A stretch of DNA of 21,742 bases, taken from contig CAYGRM010000071.1 in NCBI GenBank assembly GCA_964352225.1, positions 1 to 21,742 of the forward strand, given 5' to 3'. Below the pieces are notes generated by a model. It worked only from the letters and a program-made list of their open reading frames with translations. It was not told the origin of the DNA and did no database searches. Shown here piece after piece: positions 6,303 through 15,700 of this stretch. The position numbers were made by a program, and so were the translations under genes. The stretch's first letter is position 1, and each line of letters opens with the position of its first letter. This DNA is from CAJQQY01 sp964352225. Lineage in GTDB: Bacteria; Bacteroidota; Bacteroidia; Chitinophagales; Saprospiraceae.

Positions 6303-8003
6303 ATGATTAGGCTAAATACAGTTTTAGATACTCAAGATTCAGAAGAACTCGAGTTGGATCAACTTCTTCGAATGGCTAAAACTGCCACTTCTCCTACCAA
6401 TGCTTACCATTATGTCACCAAGGCATACGAGTACGCTTGCCTCCAAAAGGATAAGAAACAAGTTGTTCTCGTGGAGTTAATATTGATAGATGTTTTGATA
6501 AAAAATGGTGCCTACCTTGATGCGTTAAATAAAAACATTCATGTATTAGAATTTTTCCAAAAAGAAAAAATGGCTGAGCAGGAGGCTACCGGTTGGAGAT
6601 ATATGGCCATTATTCAAAGTTTTTTGGGCAATCATTCTAAGCAATTAGAATACAATAAAAGGTGCCTATCCATTTTAGAAAACCTAGATCAACCATTAGA
6701 AAAATTACAAATCTTAAATAATCTTGGCGATGCCTATTTTAATTTAGGATTATTTGACAAAGCAAAAGAAGTTTTTGAAAAAAATCTTAATGATCCAAAT
6801 GCAGATACTTTGATAAAAGTAGTTTCCACTAAAAACATAGGAAAAGTCTATTTCAGAAAAAGAGATTTTGAAAAAGCAAAAGCTATTTTCCATAAAGTTT
6901 CGGTTTTGGCTGATGAACATGAAATGAAAATTTTTTCATTGGCAAGTGATCATTTTTTAGGGAGGATATATCTTGAAACAAAGAATTATCCACTTGCCTT
7001 TGAGTATCTTGAAAGAGCTACTTTCACTTTTGAAAAAATCGGATACCCACAAAAGGAGTATCAATGTGTATTAGAAGATTTCTTGAAAGTTTTGCTTGTT
7101 TTAGGAAAAAATGAAAAGGCAACTTATTATTTCAATAAATATATGGAAGTCAGTCAAGAAATTTCTCAAAAAATTAAAGATCAGTCCATCAGGAATATTC
7201 AGTTTAAATTAGAGATCAATGAAATAGAACAAAAAAGAATTGCCCTTGAGGAACAAAATAAACACCTAAAAGAAGCCAATGAAAAAATTAAATCACAACA
7301 AGAAGCACTACAAGCTGCCAATCAAGAATTGACGCATTTCGCATACATGGTTTCTCATGACATCAAACAGCCGGTGCGAACAATTAATAATTTTTCAAAA
7401 TTATTAGCACGTGAAGTCAAAGATCATTTGACCAAAGATGCCATAGAGTTTATTGATATCATCGATGCCTCCACCAAAAGAATTACTGCCTTCGTAGAAG
7501 ATATTTTAAAGTATGCGACGGCGACTGAATCTAATATTGAACTGGAAAAAGTCGATTGTAATGAAGTTTTAAATCAGATAAAATCGAATTTAGAATTTCA
7601 ATTAAAAGAATCGGAAGGAAAATTGGTATTTGAAAATTTGCCAAGTTTGGAAGCTCATCGATCTTTGATGCTTCAGGTTTTTCAAAATATAATTTCGAAT
7701 GGTTTAAAGTTTAGAAGAGAAGGAGTTTCACCTATTGTTCAAGTGAGTGGCAAAGAAACGGAAGTGGAATATTATTTTGAAATTTCAGATAATGGCATTG
7801 GTATCAAGGAAGAAAATAAAGCAAGTGTTTTTAAAATATTTAAACAGCTGAATAATCAAGCTGAATTTGAAGGATCGGGAATCGGTTTAAATACTGTTTT
7901 AAAAATCTTGAAAAAATATCATGGTTCGATTGATTTAGAATCGACTTTTGGAGAGGGGACTACTTTTAAAATTACGATTCCGAAAGTTATTGCTAAAAAT
8001 TAA
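6303..8003 (+). CDS. Soluble TPR-containing sensor histidine kinase
   Basis: A 566-residue hybrid of tetratricopeptide repeats and a histidine kinase with no signal peptide or membrane segment, so it probably senses an intracellular or protein-borne signal. The first ~285 residues are helical TPR-like repeats (for example ILNNLGDAYFNLGLFDKAKE and IGKVYFRKRDFEKAKAIF). A coiled coil follows (about 300-340), then the HisKA domain with phospho-acceptor His352 in VSHDIKQPVRTI, then the HATPase domain with N box NIISNGLKF, G1 DNGIGI, F box VFKIFKQL and G2 GSGIGL. I chose ATG at 6303; an in-frame GTG at 6276 would add nine residues. No response regulator is encoded beside it. It lies on the opposite strand between the MoxR and DUF5691 genes and ends two bases from the DUF5691 stop. 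It could regulate them, but this is only positional inference. Confidence 0.9.
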   Translation: MIRLNTVLDTQDSEELELDQLLRMAKTATSPTNAYHYVTKAYEYACLQKDKKQVVLVELILIDVLIKNGAYLDALNKNIHVLEFFQKEKMAEQEATGWRYMAIIQSFLGNHSKQLEYNKRCLSILENLDQPLEKLQILNNLGDAYFNLGLFDKAKEVFEKNLNDPNADTLIKVVSTKNIGKVYFRKRDFEKAKAIFHKVSVLADEHEMKIFSLASDHFLGRIYLETKNYPLAFEYLERATFTFEKIGYPQKEYQCVLEDFLKVLLVLGKNEKATYYFNKYMEVSQEISQKIKDQSIRNIQFKLEINEIEQKRIALEEQNKHLKEANEKIKSQQEALQAANQELTHFAYMVSHDIKQPVRTINNFSKLLAREVKDHLTKDAIEFIDIIDASTKRITAFVEDILKYATATESNIELEKVDCNEVLNQIKSNLEFQLKESEGKLVFENLPSLEAHRSLMLQVFQNIISNGLKFRREGVSPIVQVSGKETEVEYYFEISDNGIGIKEENKASVFKIFKQLNNQAEFEGSGIGLNTVLKILKKYHGSIDLESTFGEGTTFKITIPKVIAKN

Positions 8004-8005
8004 TT

Positions 8006-9556
8006 TTAACTCTCCAACTCCACATTCACATCTCGTCGAAACTTCATCACTCGCAAGAAGGTATCTATCTCTTTTCCCCAATTGGTCCAGTAGCTTTCAT
8101 CGTTGGCCCAACTTCTATTTAATATTTCGAAAAGTTCAGTTTCACTTCCATAGGCGGCTCGATCAAGTATGTTGCGATAATGAATCATGTTCCATCCATA
8201 ATTGATATTTTGAGAAATAAGGTGTCGTAGATTTTTCATCAAAAGTAGCGTTAAGTTTTTGTCCCAATTACTTTCGTTGAGTTGAAGTAAATGAACAAGT
8301 GGTTCGCTATTCTCCAAAATCTTTTTAAAATCTTTTAATTCTTGAATAGCAAATTGATTAAACAAATGCTCCGGCAACTTTCCTAACAATACTTTTACAT
8401 CCAATCCTTCCCAGCGATTTTTGTCGTGATTTTTAAAATGAAAATCGGCGATGGCTTCCATCCAATTTTCATCTTGATGCCGAACGGCGGCGGCAATCGA
8501 AGCTTGTACTAGTAATTCTGCCCATTCACTTCGCACAAATATTTCTAAAACATCTTTTGCGTTTATACCAAAAATATTTTCCCAATTCGAAGGAGGAACG
8601 ATGACAAACATTTGGGCAAAGTAACTTGCTTTGAGTCCGCCTTTTGACCATTGCTTTCGAGGGTCAATTCCGTCGCGAAGCATTTCGTCATCGCAAGTTT
8701 CGGGAAGTTCGATTTCGAGTTTGTCTTTTTTGAGGGTTCGACTTTTGAGATTGATACAATTTTGGAGACGTTCCCACATTCGTTTTTGGAGTTCTGAGCC
8801 TTCTATTTTTTCTAATAAAAGTGCTGCGGTTTTTCGGAGGTCTTTTCTTTTTTCATCTAGGCATTTTTCTAAAAAAGGTTCGTCAGCGAGGGAAAGGTTG
8901 TGTTCCAACATTTTTAAATATTCTACTCGATGCTGCCAGTCATCTTCTTCCCAAGTGGATTCGATATTCTCTAAAGCTTCGTCGGGTTGGATTTTTCGCA
9001 AGTGATGAAGCAAAGCAATTCGTTCATCTTTGGTGCCATCTTCCCATGCCACTTGGCTACTTTTTCTTCCATCTCGGGAGACAAGTCCAATTAAGAAATG
9101 CCAATCTTCATTTTGTTCGATGAGCCAATTGCCTCTTTCACCGATGGCGTTTTTTAGTTTTTGCCAGAGACTTTGGTCGACTCTACATTTTTCTAAAAGT
9201 TCGGGAAGGAGTTCGGGCGGAAGTGATTTTTTATTAAAAATTAATTGTTCAATAAAGTTGTCTAAAGCTGGTGAAAATGTTCCGTTGAGAATCATCGCTA
9301 AGTGATCAGAAGATTTTTTATTACATATTTTTGAGGAATCTTTTTGAGCTGGAAATGGAATTTCGCTTTCCCATTTTTGGGGTTGAAAACCTGCTTTTCG
9401 CATCAGGGCGTAGAGTGTTGCACCTTCTAACAAAACATTTGCAGGCGTTGCTTCGATGTCAACACCAAGCTTTTTCAAGTCTTCCAAAGTAGATTCAGAG
9501 AGCTCAGAACGGTCGGTGCCGATGAGGGCGGTTTTGATGAGATTTTTCCAAATCAT
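8006..9556 (-). CDS. DUF5691 family protein
   Basis: A helical-repeat protein of about 516 residues. The opening MIWKNLIKTALIGTDRSELS, the central RGNWLIEQNEDWHFL, and the stretch with ALENIESTWEEDDWQHRVEY followed by LADEPFLEKCLDEKRKDLR are what I recall of DUF5691. That family of unknown biochemical function is usually encoded with a SWIM zinc-finger protein and a MoxR ATPase. It has no signal peptide, membrane segment or catalytic motif; the repeats suggest a scaffold or substrate-binding role. I chose ATG at 9554-9556. The longer open frame to 9655 would run back into the terminator hairpin of the preceding gene and adds an implausible Phe/Lys-rich leader. Its stop faces the kinase stop with two bases between, so transcripts of the two genes must overlap. 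Confidence 0.83.
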   Translation of the reverse strand: MIWKNLIKTALIGTDRSELSESTLEDLKKLGVDIEATPANVLLEGATLYALMRKAGFQPQKWESEIPFPAQKDSSKICNKKSSDHLAMILNGTFSPALDNFIEQLIFNKKSLPPELLPELLEKCRVDQSLWQKLKNAIGERGNWLIEQNEDWHFLIGLVSRDGRKSSQVAWEDGTKDERIALLHHLRKIQPDEALENIESTWEEDDWQHRVEYLKMLEHNLSLADEPFLEKCLDEKRKDLRKTAALLLEKIEGSELQKRMWERLQNCINLKSRTLKKDKLEIELPETCDDEMLRDGIDPRKQWSKGGLKASYFAQMFVIVPPSNWENIFGINAKDVLEIFVRSEWAELLVQASIAAAVRHQDENWMEAIADFHFKNHDKNRWEGLDVKVLLGKLPEHLFNQFAIQELKDFKKILENSEPLVHLLQLNESNWDKNLTLLLMKNLRHLISQNINYGWNMIHYRNILDRAAYGSETELFEILNRSWANDESYWTNWGKEIDTFLRVMKFRRDVNVELES

Positions 9557-9577
9557 TGAATAATATACATTTTGGTG

Positions 9578-9585
9578 TAAAGATA
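9578..9585 (-). promoter_or_regulatory. Possible -7 box for DUF5691 gene
   Basis: TATCTTTA on the minus strand matches TAnnTTTG at all but the last position and lies 21 bases before the chosen start, downstream of the terminator of the previous gene. This is weak evidence alone, but a promoter is expected here because the preceding transcript seems to end at 9640-9675. Confidence 0.35.
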
Positions 9586-9639
9586 TATTTTTTAGGAAAA
9601 GGAAAATATTAAACTTAAAAGCCTTTTTACTTTTTCCTA

Positions 9640-9674
9640 TAAAAAACGGTGACACGGTTTTAATCGTGCCACCG
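9640..9674 (-). terminator. Rho-independent terminator after the giant secreted protein gene
   Basis: On the minus strand CGGTGGCACG (9674-9665) pairs with CGTGTCACCG (9656-9647) with a single G-T type mismatch, around an eight-base loop. The stem is followed directly by TTTTTTAT. This is a classic stem plus T-run facing the right way to end transcription of the gene that stops at 9781. Confidence 0.8.
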
Positions 9675-9715
9675 TAGTTTGAGCGAGGGGTAGCTCTATT
9701 TTTTTATTTTCAAAA

Positions 9716-9775
9716 AAGTCGCTATGCTCCTTTTTTGGCTGCCGACTTCCATACTTATTAAAAAAAGTCAGCAGC
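9716..9775. repeat. Overlapping inverted repeats in the 3' region of the giant gene
   Basis: GCTGCCGACTT (9738-9748) is complementary, with one wobble, to AAGTCAGCAGC (9765-9775). The same CGACTT (9743-9748) can instead pair with AAGTCG at 9716-9721. The two folds exclude one another. They lie between the stop codon and the terminator, so they would be in the 3' untranslated RNA. No known element is recognised. Confidence 0.5.
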
Positions 9776-9780
9776 TACGT

Positions 9781-12700
9781 TTACATTTTAATGAATTGAA
9801 TAACTTTTTTAAATTCACCATGCTGCAAGTACACTATATAAGTTCCAGTTGGATATTTTGAAATATCTATGGTGAAACTGTGGTTTCCTGCATAGGTATA
9901 AAATTCTCTTCGATGTAATTCTGATCCTTTTGTGTCCATGACAAAAACTTGAAGGTTGTTGTCGGTGGGAGTTTGGAAATCTACCGTAATAATATCGTCT
10001 GCTGGGTTAGGAAAAACTTTGGCTATTAAACTTTCTTGATGATAAGAAGATTGAGATTGTTCGGGTGTTTCATTGACAAAATCATTATTTATATCAATTA
10101 AGTTTGAAGTAGTACAACCCATAATTTCAACTTCTGCAATGGCCAAATATGCTGTTCCTGATAACTGAACTCGAACATATTGTCCTGTTCGAATTATGCT
10201 TAATTCAGTTGGTAATCCTGCTTCACCTTCTACAAAATAACTATCTACTCCTGTTTGATTGATGGTTGCATCTAATCCTTGAGAAGAAAAAGGAACATCA
10301 GAAACGAAGACATAAAAATCTGCAAATTTATCTGTACAACAATCTGTTCTATTCCATAATTTAATATCATCGATATTGTGAACATCTCCTAAATCAATTT
10401 CCCACCATGCATTTGCAACCCAATCTGTTAGTGTAACTGATTGAGTATTCCAGAAATTTCCATCGGTGTTTCCGTCTATTGCTCGGTCGGCTTCTGCACC
10501 TAATTGAGTTCCTGATTGGGTGGCGGTTTTTCCAATTCCAATATTTGTTGCATTGGTACAAAGTGCTGGTGGTGGAGTTGTTACGTCAAAACTTTGATCA
10601 ACATCTGGAGCAGGATTAAATGTACTATTTCCAGCTTGGCTTGCTCGAACGACTACTGTTCCTTCCGTCCCGTCTAGAGTAACTGTGCTTCCAGAAACTG
10701 TCGCTGGGCCAGATACAATTGAATAACTTACTGGTAATCCAGAAGTTGCTGTAGCTGTCAAATCAAATGCAGGATCAGTTGTATATTTATCATCTAAAGG
10801 ATCGAAAGTAATCGTCTGATCAATAGGTCCTCCGCCCGTGTCCACACATCCAATGACCTCAACTTCGGCAATGGCAAGGAAAGCAGTTCCGACTAATTGT
10901 ACTCGAACATATCTTCCTGTTCGACTTATGTTTATGGTAGTTGGATATTCCGCCGAACCACTTTGCAAATAACTACTCACGCCTGCTTGATTGAGTGTCG
11001 TATTGATATTTTGCGAAGCGAAAGGAACATCAGAAACGAAAACATAATAATTGGCAAATAATCCTTCACAGCAATCTGTTCTATTCCAAAGATTAATTGT
11101 TTCGATAGTGGCAGGAACTTGAAGGTCAACTTCCCACCATGCATTAGGTGTCCAATTTGTTAGAGTGACAGAATTTCCATTCCAGAAATTTCCATTGGTA
11201 TCTCCATCAACAGCTCTTGATGCCTCTGCTCCAACTTGAGTCCCTGATTGGGTAGCTGGTTTTCCTTCAGCCAGGTTTGAAGTCGAAGTACATGCGCCAA
11301 CTTGTGGTTCAGTAACTTCAAAACTTTGATCGACATCTTGCGCTGGATTGAATTGAGAATTCCCTGCTTGACTTGCTCGCACAACTACAGTTCCTTCTGT
11401 CCCATCTAATGTAATTGTATTGTTAAAAATTGTCGCTGGGCCTGAAACAATTGCAAAACTCACAGGCAAACCTGATGTCGCAGTTGCAGTAATATCAAAT
11501 GGTGCATCCATAGTTAATTTATCTGGGATCGCATCAAATGAAATCGTTTGATCAAGTGGAGTTCCTCCATTATCAATACATCCAATAATTTCAACTTCAG
11601 CAATGGCAAGGTAAGCTGTTCCTGTTAATTGAACTCGAACATATCGCCCTGAAGCATTGATCGCTTGAACTGTTGGCAAACCTGCTGTGCCTGAAACTAA
11701 ATAACTCACTACTCCTGATTGATTTAAAGTAGTGTTCAAATCAGTCGAAGTAAAAGGTGCTGGAGAAACGAAAATGTAAAAATCTGAAAATAGGTTTTCA
11801 CAACAATCTGTTCTGTTCCAAAGGTTAATTTCATCTATTTGAGATTGATTTTGCAAATCAACTTCCCACCAGGCATTACCAACCCAATCGGTCAAGGTAA
11901 CTGTATTTCCTCCCCAGAAATTTCCGTTGGTATCTCCATCAACTGCTCGTGAAGCTTCTGCTCCAAGTTGTGTTCCTGATTGAGTAGCTGGTTTTCCTAA
12001 GGCTAAATTTGAGGTCGTTGTACAACCTGTTTGTGGTGCTTCTTCGATGATGGTTAAAACTTGATTTGTCGAGGGACTCATCACTTCGTTAACAATTCCA
12101 GAAGGCCAATTGACTACAACTTTTGTAATTTGCGAAGCGGAACCAATTCCAAAATGCTGGAGGAAAGAATTATGAATTCCGTAACCTTCGCCTGATCGAA
12201 CTTCTCGAATTTGCACGCCCCAACTTCCATGCAATTCCACTCTTGCTCCAATTCCATTGAGGTTACTAACTGTTCCTTCGAGATCAATTTGAAGCCAATT
12301 ATTGGAATTTCCTTGATTCATGAAAAGTTGATCGTCGATTGTACTTGGCGAAGTAAAGAGGTTGGCGTAACCTGCATAGATATCTAAAAACCCATCACTA
12401 TTTAAATCTCCGATGGCCAAAGATTCTATCCAATTGGAGGTAAATGGATTTGCGATTTCTGTAAAAGTTCCATCTCCATCATTTTTAAACATACGATGCT
12501 CCGTTCCTGTCACCACTAAGTCTACAAAACCATCATTATCAAAATCTCGGAAGATTCCTTGGATGCCAAACAAGTTCATATTTTGATCTAAACCACTTCC
12601 TGTCGTTACATCTGAAAAAGTTCCATCGCCATTATTTACAAATAATAAACTTGGTGAATAATGATTCAACATGAAGGCATCCATGTCTCCATCATTATCA

Positions 12701-15700
12701 ATATCGGCAAAATCAGTACTCCACGTTTGGTCACCGATTTTCAAACCAGCAGCTTCTGCAACTTCCGTAAATGTATTGTTTCCATCGTTTTGGAAAAGTT
12801 GGTTTATTCGTCTTGGATCAGTTGGGTCATTCACTCCACCTCGACATTTGGAAATGTATAAATCCAAATCTCCATCGTTATCGTAGTCCGTCCAAATACT
12901 GGCGTAATTTCCAGAATTATCACTTGACGGAACTGTGATGGTTGGAATCAAATTATTATTTAAAGTGAAATTTCCGCTTCCATCATTTTCCCATTTTCGA
13001 GATTCTGCATCATCATGACAAGCAAAAATATCAACCGCTCCATCATTATTAATATCTACGAAATTAGATCCTTGAATAAAAATATTTGAACTAGGTAAAG
13101 TAGATCCATTGTAATCACTACCTGTTCCATTCGCTTTAAATAATTTAATATTATCGTAAGCTCCACCTGTGAGGATATCGTTGTAACCATTTTCGTCAGC
13201 ATCTCCAATACACAAACTCCATTGATTGGAAGAACTGACACTTCCAAAATTACTATTGGAAAAAGCTGCGTTCGGAGCATTTTGATATTCCACATTTAAA
13301 ATCTTTGCATCGTCCAATCGAATAATATCATCTTTGTTATCTCCATTCATATCTGCAATTCCAATCGCTACACCACTATGCACATCTGTATTGGTCAGCA
13401 AAGAAGTTTGGTCAGAAAAATCAACAAAAGTTACTGGTGGAACTCCACCATCCCAAGGCAAAAGATAACGTTGGGGAATTGGTCGCTCTAAAGTATTATC
13501 AGGTAATCGCCAACCTACTGCAAGGTTATCTCCACCTGTTTGTTCTTTCATCAATGCTTCCACATAATATCTTTGACCTGCAACTAATGAAACTGTCGCA
13601 GACTGTTGTTCTGAAAATTTATCCCACTCTCGCGAAGCAGTCCATCCTGGAACATTTGCAATTAAAACTTTATTTGCCTCCGTATTATCTGTACTCACCC
13701 AAAGCTCTCCATTGTCATCACTCGCCATCCAAAAAGTATAATCTCCAGAAACTGCTGGGCATAAATATCCTCGCAGTCGAGTTCCGTAATTATCTAAAAC
13801 ATCAGTTGGTGTTTCGAAAATATACATTTCATCTTCCGTATTCGGAGTAGTTGTCAAAGGAATATCTGCCACCGCAGTTCCAGTCACACCTGTCCAAACT
13901 TCTCGACTGATTGATCCCAATCCTGGACAATCTCCACTTAAAATATTTACTTGAAAATATTGATCGGCTGCTTCCGCTGGAGCATAAGTTGCATTTCCAC
14001 CTTGAATAGCACGTAACCAAACTTCACCAGGCTCGCCATTCAACGAAACGGTATTTCCTGAAACTGTAGCTGGACCTTCAACAACGTGAAAGATAATTGG
14101 CAATCCAGAATTGGTCGTTGCTGTTAAATCAAAATCTGCATCAGTTGTCAATTTATCAGAAACTGCATCGAAGGAAATCGTCTGAGTCGTACCACCACAA
14201 TCTGGATAAATATCTTTTTGAGAAATAGAAAACAAACCCGCTGGATCAGTCACAATTAATTTTACTCGATAAAAATAAGTTGCTCCATCACAGCCAATTG
14301 GTGAAAGTTCAGTAGTTGTAGAAGCATTGTTATCAGGTGCTTCTTGATGATAGTGATTATTGTGATGTAACTCCGTAAACCATTGGTAAGTCAATGATGA
14401 ATTAGAATGTTCTGTATCATTGACAACCGCATTTAACGAGATCATTTCTCCATTGGCATGATCAAAAGTATTCTTACTATCAATACTCGTAGAAACAATA
14501 TTTGGAGGAGTATTATTTAAAGAAATGTCCATCGTTTTTTGATCAGACAAAGTACCATCAGAAACAGTTAAGGTTACTGTGAATGACGTTGGATTTGAAT
14601 TCGCACTTGTAAATTCATGAATTGGATTAATACTATTACTCGTATTTCCATCTCCAAAATCCCAAGTGTAAGTCAACTCATCTCCATCTGGATCGAATGA
14701 TTGACTTCCTTTAAATTCTACGATCAAAGGACTTGCCCCATAATTTACATTTGCACTCAGATTAGCAACTGGCAATAGATTATTATTTCCAGTATAAGTG
14801 ATTTGACGAACGGCATTGGCTACTGGATTTGAATTCCCCTGTGCTCCTGCGATGTAGAAAACACCATCGGTAAATTGACTAGCTGCCACAAAAACAATGG
14901 CATTCGCTCCTGTTTTAAAAATCTTCGTTTCCGTTGGATTATCGTTGGCATCAAATCTAAAATTCATAATCCAATCTCCACCATAGTCCGCATGAAAATA
15001 AGTATTTTGATATCCTACTGGAAAATCAGTTCCACCATACCATGTTCCTCCCATCGAACAGTTTCCAGAAACATTATCACCGGGCAATTCCGATGAACCT
15101 ATATTATAAATCACTCCATCAATACTTCCTCGACCAACTCCACCTCGCCAATCTAATTTAGCCAATTCATGAGTGGAAGGTTCATAACTCGAATTATTAT
15201 AGCCAGGCTGATTAGTCATTCCTTCAAATTTTGGCCAACCAAAATTCAAGCCTGGTTCATCGACCACATTCAATTCTTCTCGAGTTCCCCATCCCACATC
15301 ACCTACATAAAAAACCCCAGGATCTCCATCAGTTGGATTATGACTTCCCGTTCCTGGTTTTAAAGTAAATCGACATGGGTTTCGCAAACCTCTCGCCCAA
15401 ACTTTTGATCTTCTTGAATTCGGATTGTTTGCTTGATAATATGGATTACTTGGAATTCCCGCTCCAGTTTGAGGATCTATTCTTAAAATTTTTCCAGCAT
15501 AATTATTTAAAATTTGAGATCGGTAAGCTCCTACATTATGAGCTGAAGAAATAATTCCATCGTCGATTGCTTGCTGATAATATGTCTCCGATGCAGAACC
15601 TTGATCCACAGAACTATAACTTGCCCCATCCCCAAAACTCGCCATCAATGTTCCATCTGTTCCAAAAACTAAATGCCCCGTCCCATGCGATTGATGTAAG

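Noticed and set aside
5067..9556. MoxR/DUF5691 region as a ternary conflict (defence) system
   Set aside because: No VMAP, vWA, caspase-like or other effector gene is visible in the window, so there is no direct support for a defence role.
9557..9655. N-terminal extension of the DUF5691 protein to 9655
   Set aside because: It would start inside the terminator hairpin of the previous gene and adds a Phe/Lys-rich leader. The family-like start MIWKNLIKTALIGT is at 9556.
10112..12025. Discoidin array as a mobile element or CRISPR-like array
   Set aside because: The repeats are in-frame coding modules of about 450 bases within one protein, not short DNA repeats with spacers.
13437..13850. A 137-codon open frame on the plus strand
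   Set aside because: It lies wholly inside the PA14 coding region of the giant gene; a shadow frame.
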